From Muricoccus harenae (lineage in GTDB: Bacteria; Pseudomonadota; Alphaproteobacteria; Acetobacterales; Acetobacteraceae): 64,000 bases of DNA. The notes under the pieces are model-generated. The model made no database searches, was not told where the DNA came from, and worked only from the letters and a program-made list of their open reading frames with translations. Where the stretch lies: assembly GCF_009848505.1 (NCBI RefSeq), contig NZ_WWDL01000027.1, forward strand, positions 25,627-89,626, given 5' to 3'. This document shows positions 53,933 through 62,380 of the stretch, piece after piece. Within the stretch, counting starts at the first letter, position 1; every line of letters starts with the position of its first letter. The translations under genes were made by a program, and so were the position numbers.

Positions 53933-55354
53933 TCAGGTCCGCCCATAAGTATCCTCGAAGCGGACGATGTCGTCCTCGCCGAGATAGGCGCCGGACTGCA
54001 CCTCGATCAGCGTCAGCGGGATCATGCCGGGGTTCTCGAGGCGGTGGACGCAGCCGAGCGGCAGGTACACGGACTCGTTCTCGCGCAGCAGGATCCGCTC
54101 GGCGTCGCGCTCGACCATGGCGGTTCCGTTCACCACCACCCAATGCTCGGCGCGGTGGTAGTGCTTCTGGAGGGAGAGCTTCTCGCCGGGGCGGACGAGG
54201 ATCTTCTTCACCTGGAAGCGGTCGCCCTGGATGAGGCCCTCATAATGGCCCCAGGGACGGTACATGCGGCGATGGGCGCCGGCCTCCGGGCGCTTCGCGG
54301 CCTTGAGCTGGTCGACCAGCTTCTTCACGTCCTGCGCGCGGTCGCGGGGCAAGGCCAGCACGGCGTCCTCGGTGGAGATGACGATGACATCCTTCAGGCC
54401 GATGACGGTGGTGAGGATGCCTTCGGAGCGGACATAGCAGTTCTGGGTGTCGAGCAGTTCCACCGGGCCATGGAAGGCGTTGCCCTGCGCGTCCTTCGGG
54501 GAGACCTGCCAGAGGGCATCCCAGGAGCCGACGTCGGACCAGCCCAGATCGGCGGGAACGACGGCGGCATGGGCGGTTTTCTCCATTACCGCGTAGTCGA
54601 TGGAGATGGAGGGGCTCTCGGCGAAGGCCGGACCGAGGCGGACAAAGTCGAGGTCGCGGGTGGCGGCGTCCACGGCGGCGCGCACGGCTGCGATCAGCTC
54701 GGGCTGCAGGCGCTCCAGCTCGGCCAGCAGGGTGGCGGCGCTGGCGACGAACATGCCGGCGTTCCAGAGGTGGCGGCCGCCCTCGAGGAAGGCCTGGGCG
54801 CGGGCCAGGTCGGGCTTTTCGACGAAGGAGGCGATGTCGGAGACGCCTTCGAGGCCGGGGAGGGCGGTGCCGGACTCTATGTAGCCGAAGCCGGTCTCGG
54901 GGAAGGTGGGCTTCATCCCGAAGGCGACGATATGGCCGGCGCGGGCAGCGGCGGCGGCGCGGCCGAGGGCGGCGTGCAGCGCTGGCAGGTCCTCGATCGC
55001 GGCATCGGCGGCCATGATCCAGAGAAGGGCGTGCGGGTCGTTCTCGGCGGCCAGGATGGCGGCAGCGGCGATGGCGGGGGCGGAGTTGCGGGCCACGGGC
55101 TCAAGGACGATGCGGGCGCCGGGGATGCCGGATTCGCGCAGCTGCTCGGCCACCAGGAAGCGGTGCGCCTCGGCGCAGACGATCATGGGAGGGGCGAAGC
55201 CGGGGCCGGTCGCGCGGGCGACCGTCTGCTGCAGCATCGTCTCCTCGCCGGTCAGCGGCCAGAACTGCTTGGGGAAGCCTTCGCGCGACAAGGGCCAGAG
55301 GCGGGTGCCGACACCACCGGACAGGACAACCGGGACAACACGATCCTGGGGCAT
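53933..55354 (-). CDS. Mannose-1-phosphate guanylyltransferase / mannose-6-phosphate isomerase (type II, bifunctional)
   Basis: This 473-residue protein has an N-terminal nucleotidyltransferase domain (VVLSGGVGTRLWPLSREGFPK split at 10-30, SFVEKPD) and a C-terminal cupin isomerase domain (VRPGEKLSLQKHYHRAEHW). The His and Gln in that segment bind the metal. It makes GDP-mannose from fructose-6-phosphate via mannose-6-phosphate when a phosphomannomutase is present; GDP-mannose feeds polysaccharide synthesis. The ATG at 55354 has GAGAAG upstream; ATG at 55375 is the alternative. Confidence 0.9.
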   Translation of the reverse strand: MPQDRVVPVVLSGGVGTRLWPLSREGFPKQFWPLTGEETMLQQTVARATGPGFAPPMIVCAEAHRFLVAEQLRESGIPGARIVLEPVARNSAPAIAAAAILAAENDPHALLWIMAADAAIEDLPALHAALGRAAAAARAGHIVAFGMKPTFPETGFGYIESGTALPGLEGVSDIASFVEKPDLARAQAFLEGGRHLWNAGMFVASAATLLAELERLQPELIAAVRAAVDAATRDLDFVRLGPAFAESPSISIDYAVMEKTAHAAVVPADLGWSDVGSWDALWQVSPKDAQGNAFHGPVELLDTQNCYVRSEGILTTVIGLKDVIVISTEDAVLALPRDRAQDVKKLVDQLKAAKRPEAGAHRRMYRPWGHYEGLIQGDRFQVKKILVRPGEKLSLQKHYHRAEHWVVVNGTAMVERDAERILLRENESVYLPLGCVHRLENPGMIPLTLIEVQSGAYLGEDDIVRFEDTYGRT

Positions 55355-55410
55355 AAAGGTCTTCTCAGCAGGCATGTGCGCCCGGGGTAACGGAGTGCAG
55401 CGCAAAAGAA

Positions 55411-55438
55411 AAGCCGCCTCGGCGTACCGGGGCGGCTT
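55411..55438 (-). terminator. Intrinsic terminator of the tctBA operon
   Basis: The 8-bp outer stem AAGCCGCC/GGCGGCTT, a mismatch, a 3-bp inner stem and a CGTA loop are followed on the minus strand by TTTTCTTTT. It lies 27 bp after the tctA stop. Confidence 0.85.
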
Positions 55439-55464
55439 CTCGTTCAGGCTTCCTGGCGGAAGGG

Positions 55465-56967
55465 CTACTCGGCCAGGGCCTTGTCCTTGCCTTTGCGGAG
55501 GTTGGGCAGAAGCATCAGGCCCAGGGTGATGGCCGCGACGGCGAGCAGCGTGGCGCTGATCGGCCGATCGATGAAGACCACCACATCGCCGCGCGAGAGC
55601 AGCATGGCGCGCCGCAGGTGCTCCTCCATCATCGGGCCGAGCACGAAGCCGATGAGCAGGGGAGCCGCCTCCATCCGGAGCTTGGAGAAGATGTAGCCCA
55701 GGATGCCGAAGAACAGGGTCTGGTAGACGTCGAAGACCGAGTTGTTCAGCGAGTACACGCCGATGGCGCAGAAGGTGAGGATCGCCGGGTAGAGGTACTT
55801 ATAGGGCACCTGCAGCAGCTTCACCCACATGCCGATCATCGGCAGGTTGATGACGAGCAGCATCAGGTTGCCGACCCACATGGAGCAGATCAGGCCCCAG
55901 AACAGGTCCGGCTGGGCCTCCACCATGCGGGGGCCGGGCTGGATGCCCTGGATGATCAGCGCGCCCACCATCAGCGCCATGACGGCGTTCGAGGGGATGC
56001 CGAGGGTCAGCAGCGGAATGAAGCTGGTCTGGGCCGCGGCGTTGTTCGCGGATTCCGGACCGGCCACGCCCTCGACGGCGCCCGAGCCGAACTCGTGGCG
56101 GTACTTCGAGATCTTCCGCTCCATCATGTAGGAGCCGAAGGCCGAGAGGGAGGCGCCGCCGCCGGGCAGGATGCCGAGGGCGGACCCAATCAGCGTGCCG
56201 CGCAGCACGGAGGGGATCGAGCGGCGGAACTCCTCCTTGGTCAGCATCAGGCTGCCGACCTTGCCGGACATCACGCTGCGCGCCTCGGGGCGCTCCAGGT
56301 TGAGGATGATCTCACCCAGGCCGAAGATGCCCATGGCGATGGAGACGAAGCCGAGGCCATCGGACAGTTCGGGCACGCCGAAGGTGAAGCGCTGCTGGCC
56401 GGTCTGCACGTCGGTGCCGACGAGACCGAGGGCGACGCCGAGTACCACCATGGCGATCGACTTCAGGACCGAGCCCTGCGCCAGCACCGCGGAGATGATC
56501 AGGCCCAGCAACATCAGCGAGAAGTAATCCGCCGGTCCGAAGGACAGCGCCACCGAGGTCAGCATGGGGCCAGAGGCTGCGACCACCAGGGTGGCGATGG
56601 AGCCGGCGAAGAAGGAGCCGCAGGCCGCGATGGTCAGCGCGGCACCGGCGCGGCCCCTCCGGGCCATCTTGTAGCCTTCCAAGGCTGTCACGACCGAGGA
56701 CACCTCGCCCGGCAGGTTCAGCAGGATGGCCGTGGTGGAGCCGCCATACTGGGCGCCGTAATAGATGCCGGCGAGCATGATGATGGCGGTGGTGGCAGGC
56801 TGGCCGAAGGTGATCGGCAGCAGCAGGGAGATGGTGGCGACGGGCCCGATGCCGGGCAGCACGCCGATGGCGGTTCCGATCAGCGCGCCGAGCAGCGCGA
56901 AGAGCAGGTTATCGAACGAGAGCGCGACGCCGAAGCCGTGCGCCAGGTTCGAAAAGAGGAGTTCCAT
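55465..56967 (-). CDS. tctA: Tripartite tricarboxylate transporter large permease TctA
   Basis: This 500-residue inner-membrane protein has about 12 membrane segments. GTAIGVLPGIGPVATISLLLP and GIYYGAQYGGSTTAILLNLP are the TctA signatures, as is GILPGGGASLSAFGSYM. It transports carboxylates using the ion gradient, with TctB and a Bug receptor. TctB lies 32 bp upstream. No TctC gene is adjacent, so a receptor encoded elsewhere (several are in this window) must serve it. AGGAAGGG precedes the ATG. Confidence 0.93.
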   Translation of the reverse strand: MELLFSNLAHGFGVALSFDNLLFALLGALIGTAIGVLPGIGPVATISLLLPITFGQPATTAIIMLAGIYYGAQYGGSTTAILLNLPGEVSSVVTALEGYKMARRGRAGAALTIAACGSFFAGSIATLVVAASGPMLTSVALSFGPADYFSLMLLGLIISAVLAQGSVLKSIAMVVLGVALGLVGTDVQTGQQRFTFGVPELSDGLGFVSIAMGIFGLGEIILNLERPEARSVMSGKVGSLMLTKEEFRRSIPSVLRGTLIGSALGILPGGGASLSAFGSYMMERKISKYRHEFGSGAVEGVAGPESANNAAAQTSFIPLLTLGIPSNAVMALMVGALIIQGIQPGPRMVEAQPDLFWGLICSMWVGNLMLLVINLPMIGMWVKLLQVPYKYLYPAILTFCAIGVYSLNNSVFDVYQTLFFGILGYIFSKLRMEAAPLLIGFVLGPMMEEHLRRAMLLSRGDVVVFIDRPISATLLAVAAITLGLMLLPNLRKGKDKALAE

Positions 56968-56999
56968 GGTGTTTCTTGGCCCTTCCTAAGCGCGGCGCA

Positions 57000-57617
57000 T
57001 CAATAGCTGTTCGGCCACAGGGGCACCCGGATATCAAGTTCGTAGATGAAGACGAACCAGCAGAGGATGCAGAGAAAGACCGTCATGCCGGCAACGCTGG
57101 TCACCCGGTGCTCGCGATCCGCAAGGGACGAGATGATGCAGAGGGCCGCGATGGTGAGCATCAGGCCGAGGGGTTCGAGCAGCAGGGCGAAGATCGCGAA
57201 GGAGGCCAGCACCAGGCCAAGGGGACGCCATGAGGGCGAAATGGCGAGGACCATAAGCGCGACGAAGCAGGCGATGCCGACCTGAATGTAGTTGGTCGTC
57301 AGGCCCATGCTCTCCATCACCCGCCAGATGATGAGGCCGACGGCGACGCTGATGGCGAGGGTGACGAAGTCGAGCTTCGTCCACTTCTCAAGCGGGTCGG
57401 GCCCGTTGACCAGCGCCAGAAAGAAAACGAGGGCGCCGAGGCCGAGCTGAATCCAGAAGACCAGCATGGGCATGTAGCCCGGGCCCATCCGGCGCGCGCT
57501 TCCTAGCGTGTGCTGTTCCAGGCCGATGCCGAGGAAGCCGCCGTTAATATACAGACCCAGCACGGCGAGGAACATCAGCAGCCCCCCGGCCCAAAGGTCC
57601 TTCGCATTGATTTTCAT
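57000..57617 (-). CDS. tctB: Tripartite tricarboxylate transporter small permease TctB
   Basis: This 205-residue protein has four membrane segments (about 10-30, 50-70, 85-105, 125-195 in part). RRMGPGYMPMLVFWIQLGLG is the usual TctB segment. It is the small membrane subunit that partners TctA. GGAG lies before the ATG. It is divergent from the M20 amidohydrolase gene; the 281 bp between them hold no clear promoter motif. Confidence 0.88.
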   Translation of the reverse strand: MKINAKDLWAGGLLMFLAVLGLYINGGFLGIGLEQHTLGSARRMGPGYMPMLVFWIQLGLGALVFFLALVNGPDPLEKWTKLDFVTLAISVAVGLIIWRVMESMGLTTNYIQVGIACFVALMVLAISPSWRPLGLVLASFAIFALLLEPLGLMLTIAALCIISSLADREHRVTSVAGMTVFLCILCWFVFIYELDIRVPLWPNSY

Positions 57618-57898
57618 GAAGTCTCCACCCCTGATCCCTCATCGATACGACTGACAGTGGGGGGCAAGACGCCGACGAGGTGGTGGCCCATATGACCCCG
57701 ACCGCGAGGCCCATTTTGAAGGGCGTCGCGGCCGGCACATTGGTGCCGTGTCCTCGTGCGGGACGTGCCTCCCGAAAGAGAGAGGAGCGCAACCTATGGG
57801 GCGGTGAGCCACGCCACAAGCGTGAGATTGGTCCGCTCCTTGTCATGGATGCTTCTTCACCTACGATGCAGCGCAACATCATTGCGAGAGACCATCCC

Positions 57899-59092
57899 AT
57901 GACAGTCCGCTATGCCACGGAAATCAATGATCCGGCCCGGCGGATCGCTGAGGCGGCGGAGGCGCTGGCGCCAAGGCTCGTTGATACACGCCGTGACATT
58001 CACGCGCATCCGGAGCTCGCCTTCGAGGAGGTGCGCACCGCGGGAATCGTCTCCGCGGAGCTGACAAGACTAGGGATTCCGCATCGTACGGGGCTCGGAC
58101 GGACCGGGGTGGTCGGCATCATCGAGGGGGGGCGGCCGGGGCCGACGCTCGCGATCCGTGCCGATATGGATGCATTGCCGATCCACGAGGAAACCGGGCT
58201 GGACTTCGCCAGCAAAGTCGACGGGAAGATGCATGCCTGCGGGCATGACATTCATACGGTGACGCTGCTGGGTGTGGCCGAGGTACTGCGGGACATGGCG
58301 CCGATGCTGGCGGGGCGCGTGGCGCTGGTGTTCCAGCCCGCGGAGGAGACGCTGGAGGGCGCGGCCGCAATGATCGCCGATGGTGCGGCGGAGGGCTTCG
58401 ACTTGGCGCTGGGCTTCCACAACCATCCGGACATGCCGGTGGGGGAAACTGGATTCGCGCGTGGCGGATGTCTCGCTGCCTCGGACCGCTTCGATCTTGT
58501 GCTGCACGGGCGCTCCGGCCATGCGGCGCATCCGGAGGTGGCGATCGACCCGATCGTCGCGGCGTCCCATTTCGTGTCACAGGTGCAGACGGTGGTGAGC
58601 CGGGAGGTGGACCCGTTGCGACCTGCGGTTGTGACGATCGGCGCTTTCTCGGGCGGTACGACTTACAACATCATTCCCGAGCGCGTGCATCTGAAGGGCA
58701 CGGTGCGGACGCTGGACCAGGGCACGCGGGACATTGCCGGGGCGGCGATCCGGCGTCTGGTCGTGGGGCTGGAGGCCGGATTCCGCGTTCAGGCGGCGCT
58801 CGACTACCAGAGCAAGGTGCCGCCGCTGGTGAATGACGATGCGGTGCTGGACCGGATGCTGGCGGCGGTTTCCGCGCAGCTCGGCAAGGCACCGGTGGAG
58901 GGTGTGCCGAGCATGGGTTCAGAGGATTTCGCGGCCTTAGCGGCGCTGGTGCCAGCGGCGCATCTGCGCATCGGCTCCGGCGCGCCGGGGCGGGCGGACA
59001 AGCTGCACAATGCCGGCTACCAGCCGGATGAGGGCTGCATTCCTGTCGGGGTGCAGGCTCTGTCGCGCGCCGCGCTGGAGCTGCTGTCGTGA
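57899..59092 (+). CDS. M20-family amidohydrolase
   Basis: This 397-residue metallopeptidase-fold hydrolase has DMDALPIHEETG, ACGHDIHT, FQPAEET, LGFHNHPDMP and the C-terminal GSEDFA, supplying the residues that bind two metal ions. It should cleave an N-acyl amino acid or hippurate-like amide. The frame is open upstream, but ATG at 57899 with GAGAG gives the family N-terminus (RRIAEAAEALAPRLVDTRRDIHAHPE region). It is coupled by GTGA to the ketopantoate reductase gene. Confidence 0.88.
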   Translation: MTVRYATEINDPARRIAEAAEALAPRLVDTRRDIHAHPELAFEEVRTAGIVSAELTRLGIPHRTGLGRTGVVGIIEGGRPGPTLAIRADMDALPIHEETGLDFASKVDGKMHACGHDIHTVTLLGVAEVLRDMAPMLAGRVALVFQPAEETLEGAAAMIADGAAEGFDLALGFHNHPDMPVGETGFARGGCLAASDRFDLVLHGRSGHAAHPEVAIDPIVAASHFVSQVQTVVSREVDPLRPAVVTIGAFSGGTTYNIIPERVHLKGTVRTLDQGTRDIAGAAIRRLVVGLEAGFRVQAALDYQSKVPPLVNDDAVLDRMLAAVSAQLGKAPVEGVPSMGSEDFAALAALVPAAHLRIGSGAPGRADKLHNAGYQPDEGCIPVGVQALSRAALELLS

Positions 59093-60075
59093 AGGTCTGC
59101 GTCTTCGGCGCCGGGGCGATCGGCGGACATCTGGCGGGGAGGCTGGCCCAGGGTGGCGCGCAGGTGAGCGTGGTGGCGCGCGGCTCCTACCTCGCGGCCA
59201 TCCGCGAAAAGGGGCTGACGGTGACCTCGCCGGAAGGAAGCTTCCACACGCGCCTCGCGGCAACGGATGATCCGACGGAGCTGGGGCCGCAGGATGCGGT
59301 GGTGGTGACGGTGAAGGGCCAGGCACTGCCGGGCCTCGCGGCGGCGATCGGGCCGCTGCTGGGGCCGCAGACCTCGGTGACCTTCGTGATGAACGGCATC
59401 CCCTGGTGGTATTTCGACAATCACGGCGGGCCGATGGAGGGCACGGCGCTGCCGGCGCTCGATCCTGGCGGTGCGGTGCGGCGCGCAGTCGGCGTGGAGC
59501 GGACCATCGGCGGGGTGGTGCATTCCGCCTGCACCGTGACGGAGCCCGGGGTGGTGCATGTGGAAACCCCTGGCAGCCGCGTGATCCTGGGCGAGCTGGA
59601 CGGGCGGATCAGCGAGCGGGCGAAGGCGCTGGCGGCGGCGCTGGAGGCCGGGGGGCTGGTGGCGCCGGTGGTGCCGGACATCCGGCGCGAAGTGTGGCTG
59701 AAGCTGGTGTCCAACATGACCTTCGGTCCGCTCTGCCTGCTGTCACGGCAGGGAATCGGGCCGACGCTGCAGGACCCCGGCATCCGGGAGGCGGCGCGGC
59801 TGTGCCTGGAGGAAGGGCTGGCCGTCGCGCGCGGGCTGGGGCTGGCAGCCGAGATGGATGTGGCGAAGCGGGTCGCGGCCGCATCCCGTGTGGCCCACAA
59901 GCCGTCCATCCTGCAGGACATGGAGGCGGGGAAGCCGCTGGAGATGGAGGCGATGGTGATCCAGCCTCTGGCGCTTGCGCGGATGGCCGGGGTGGCGACG
60001 CCGATGCTGGACCTGACGGTGGGGCTGGCGCGCAAGGCGGCCGAAGCGACCGGGCAATACGTGCCGCCGGCCTGA
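59089..60075 (+). CDS. Ketopantoate reductase (ApbA/PanE) family protein
   Basis: This 328-residue NADPH-dependent reductase has Rossmann GAGAIGGHLAGRL at the N-terminus, VTVKGQALPG and a catalytic Lys in EVWLKLVSNMTFGPL. The C-terminal helical domain has KPSILQDMEAGKPLEMEAM, typical of the family. It either makes pantoate for coenzyme A or reduces a related 2-oxo acid; linkage to an amidohydrolase suggests a catabolic paralogue. Start is GTG at 59089 overlapping the amidohydrolase stop. Confidence 0.85.
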   Translation: MKVCVFGAGAIGGHLAGRLAQGGAQVSVVARGSYLAAIREKGLTVTSPEGSFHTRLAATDDPTELGPQDAVVVTVKGQALPGLAAAIGPLLGPQTSVTFVMNGIPWWYFDNHGGPMEGTALPALDPGGAVRRAVGVERTIGGVVHSACTVTEPGVVHVETPGSRVILGELDGRISERAKALAAALEAGGLVAPVVPDIRREVWLKLVSNMTFGPLCLLSRQGIGPTLQDPGIREAARLCLEEGLAVARGLGLAAEMDVAKRVAAASRVAHKPSILQDMEAGKPLEMEAMVIQPLALARMAGVATPMLDLTVGLARKAAEATGQYVPPA

Positions 60076-60098
60076 GGAGGCCGCTCTCCCGACATGAA

Positions 60099-60130
60099 AA
60101 AGGCCGGGCAGGTGGACCTGCCCGGCCTTT
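60099..60130. terminator. Bidirectional terminator between convergent genes
   Basis: AAAGGCCGGGCAGGT and its exact complement form a 15-bp stem around a 2-base loop. The plus strand ends in CCTTT and the minus strand in TTTTTC, so it serves both the ketopantoate reductase gene and the PYP-repeat gene. Confidence 0.88.
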
Positions 60131-60151
60131 CGGCACTGCGTCAGCCGCTGC

Positions 60152-60490
60152 TTACCAGCGGTAGTAGGGGCGATAAGCCGGCGCGGGTGCGTAATAGGCG
60201 ACCGGCGGCGGCGCGTAATAGACCGGCGGGGGCGGCGCATAGGCCACCGGCGGCGCGTAATAAACCGGCGGGGGCGGCGCGTAGGCGACCGGCGGCGGGG
60301 CGTAATAGGTTGGCGGTGCGGCAATGGCGGCACCCGCCAGGGCGCCGACGGCCAGGCCGCCGATGATGCCGGCGGCGACGGCGCCGCCGCTCGGGCCACG
60401 GCGGTGCCAGCCGGCTTCGGCCGGGGTCGCCGCCACGATCAGCGCGGCCGCGGCCATGCCGCTCAGGGCGAGAGCGCGAAACCTGTTCAT
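60152..60490 (-). CDS. Exported Gly-zipper, Pro/Tyr-repeat protein
   Basis: This 112-residue protein has a signal peptide (ALALSGMAAAALIVAATPAEA), then a glycine-zipper stretch (AAGIIGGLAVGALAGAAIAA), then repeats of the type YAPPPVAYAPPPPVYYAPP with many Tyr and Pro. Similar small proteins in related bacteria are secreted or outer-membrane proteins of unknown function. AGGAGG precedes the ATG at good spacing. It ends at the shared terminator; the 166 bp upstream hold no recognised feature. Confidence 0.72.
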   Translation of the reverse strand: MNRFRALALSGMAAAALIVAATPAEAGWHRRGPSGGAVAAGIIGGLAVGALAGAAIAAPPTYYAPPPVAYAPPPPVYYAPPVAYAPPPPVYYAPPPVAYYAPAPAYRPYYRW

Positions 60491-60656
60491 CGAGAGGCCC
60501 TCCTGGGGCGGTTGATAGGCGAAACCTGGCGAAGAACCGGCGCCGGATTGTGGCAGAGGCGGGGTCACTTCGTGGCTCCACCCGGCCGCCGGAGGCACCG
60601 GGGCATCGTAAGGAAATATGGGGCCGGTGGCGCTGATTGGCCAGTCACGGCGCGTT

Positions 60657-61619
60657 TCAGCGACTTTCAGCGGGCGCCGGAAGGGCGGTCTGGCCGAGGA
60701 CCCAGCCTTCCCAACTCCGGATCCAGGGGTCGTCCGGGATGAAGTCGGGGCGGGCGCCGTCCAGCACCGAGATGACACAAAGGAGGCCGAGGAGGCTGTC
60801 GAACCGGTCCTCCCCGGCGGCGTCCGGGCCGAAGCCGGCTTCAATGGCAGATTGCAGCGTCCGGCTGGGCTGAACCTGCAGCCGGGCCATGGCGGCCCGG
60901 ATGGAGGGGGCGGCGGCGCGGCGGGCGACCTGCGCGCGCTTGCTGCCGGGGAGGTGGATGCCGAGCTGGCGCATGGCCTCGGTAGGATAGGTCTCGGCAA
61001 GTGTGGCGGTGCCGGGGGCGAGGAGCGCGTGGAGCCCACCTTCGAAGGGCCAGAGCCGGAGGGGGGCGCCTGCCGCCAGGGCCGGGGCGAGCCAGTCACG
61101 CCAGGCGGTGATGGCGGCCTTGCCGGTCTGGTTGGCGCCGAGCGTCCAGAAGAGGGGCGCGCCGGCAGGGCGTTCGGCGGTGGCGCGGTCGCAGAGGCGG
61201 GAAAGATGCTCCGGGCCGGTGAAGCCGAGGGCGGTGGCATGGGCCGCCCTGGTCATGCCGCGGATGCCGCGAACCGGGTAGAAGGGGCGGTCGGGCGAGA
61301 CCGTTTCCAGGGTTTCGCTGACCTGGAGGAAGGCGGGGTTGGCCGGGAGCGTGCGGAGGAAGGCGGGAAAGCCGGGCTCCGGGCGAGCGGAGGCCCAGGC
61401 GCGCGGGAGGCCGAGGGGAAGGTCCAGGCCGAGGGCGAGCGCGGGGCCTTCGGCCAGGAGGCGGGCCGTGAGGACGGCGGGATCGCCGACCGGGATGGGG
61501 GCCTCGGCGGTCCAGGCGCCGCGAGCCTTCCGGGCGATGCTGGTCCAGCGCTTCGCCGGATGCGCGGACCAGTCGGCATGGGCGGCGGTGAGGGCGGCCG
61601 CGCCCGTGATCGGTGTCAG
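60657..61619 (-). CDS. DUF429-like predicted RNase H-fold protein, apparent CTG start
   Basis: This 320-residue protein resembles the RNase H-like DUF429 group: first strand ALTAAHADWSAHPAKRW (Asp16), LALGLDLPLGLP (Asp66), a Glu in LAETYPTEAMRQLG and an Asp pair in GEDRFDSLLGLL could make the metal site. No ATG, GTG or TTG is near that first strand. A CTG at 61619-61617 overlaps the TGA of the small basic protein gene as CTGA. A GTG at 61772 is in frame, but would add 51 Arg/Pro-rich residues lying inside the other gene. No clear ribosome site precedes the CTG. Confidence 0.62.
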   Translation of the reverse strand: MTPITGAAALTAAHADWSAHPAKRWTSIARKARGAWTAEAPIPVGDPAVLTARLLAEGPALALGLDLPLGLPRAWASARPEPGFPAFLRTLPANPAFLQVSETLETVSPDRPFYPVRGIRGMTRAAHATALGFTGPEHLSRLCDRATAERPAGAPLFWTLGANQTGKAAITAWRDWLAPALAAGAPLRLWPFEGGLHALLAPGTATLAETYPTEAMRQLGIHLPGSKRAQVARRAAAPSIRAAMARLQVQPSRTLQSAIEAGFGPDAAGEDRFDSLLGLLCVISVLDGARPDFIPDDPWIRSWEGWVLGQTALPAPAESR

Positions 61620-61873
61620 CGCGAAGGCTTGAGGGGCTGCTGCGCGCGGTCCAGCAGGCGGCGGAAGAGGTTGGGCTTCTTCGCGGGAACGACCTCGGCG
61701 GCACGACGGGTGGCGTCCTGCGCGGCGGCGCGGCGCTCCTCCTCGCGATCCTTCTCCTTGGCGGCGAGCCACTTCTCCAGGCTCATGCCGGCCTTGGCGG
61801 CGCGGCGGGCTTCATAGGCGCGCTGGGCGTCGGTCATGCGGGGGGCGTCGTCGCGCGGCTTCTGGGCGGCCAT
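61616..61873 (-). CDS. Small basic helical hypothetical protein
   Basis: This 85-residue protein is rich in Lys, Arg, Glu and Ala, with a strongly helical middle (MTDAQRAYEARRAAKAGMSL, then EKWLAAKEKDREEERRAAAQ). I recognised no family. The start is ATG at 61873, with ATG at 61837 as an alternative. Its stop is coupled to the following DUF429-like gene through CTGA. Confidence 0.6.
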   Translation of the reverse strand: MAAQKPRDDAPRMTDAQRAYEARRAAKAGMSLEKWLAAKEKDREEERRAAAQDATRRAAEVVPAKKPNLFRRLLDRAQQPLKPSR

Positions 61874-62037
61874 GGCAATGCTTCCGGGGTATTGGGGTTC
61901 GGTCTTGCGACGCGGGCGATGGAATGGCGCGGTGCGGGTCCCGCATCAAGCCCCTTCGTGCGGGCCTTTTGCAGGACCCTTCGCATGGGGGGCCGCGCGT
62001 GGCACGGGGGCGTGGCAAGAGGCTCAGGGAGAGTGGC

Positions 62038-62370
62038 GTGGAAGCACGGGTGAAGGCAGGGCTCTGGGTTTCCATGGCGCTGCGGATGGGGGATTCCGCC
62101 GGGACGCCCGGGATGGTGCTGCGGAAGGGCGACGCGGATAGCGGCGGCATCCTTTGCGTGCTGCGTGGCCGGGAGGGGCTGGTGGTCCTGTCCCAGACGC
62201 GGGATGCGGCCGGGCGGCCGGCCTGGGTGCGCGGGAGCGGGGCAAATCCGGTCGATGAGGCCGCGGCGGATGCCTATGTGGCGCGGCAGGTGAAGCGCGA
62301 CCCGGACCTTTGGGTGGTGGAGTTCGAGGTGCCGGACCTGGTGCCGCCCTTCGAGGCGATCATCATTTGA
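62038..62370 (+). CDS. DUF1491 protein
   Basis: This 110-residue protein starts at GTG 62038 (AGGGAGAG upstream). The DUF1491 pattern is clear: VKAGLWVSMALRMGDSAGTP, VLRKGDADSGGILCVLRG and a C-terminal DPDLWVVEFEVPD. The function is unknown; the family is common in Acetobacteraceae and other alphaproteobacteria. It is convergent with the OmpA-like gene, 10 bp from its stop. Confidence 0.78.
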   Translation: MEARVKAGLWVSMALRMGDSAGTPGMVLRKGDADSGGILCVLRGREGLVVLSQTRDAAGRPAWVRGSGANPVDEAAADAYVARQVKRDPDLWVVEFEVPDLVPPFEAIII

Positions 62371-62380
62371 CGGATCGCGT

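Noticed and set aside
54044..55390. 448-codon open frame antisense to the mannose-1-P guanylyltransferase
   Set aside because: Low-complexity Gly/Ala-rich translation; the real gene is on the minus strand with full motifs.
60180..60310. Repeated GC-rich units that look like a CRISPR or tandem array
   Set aside because: They encode the in-frame Tyr/Pro repeats of a secreted protein; no uniform repeats with unique spacers.
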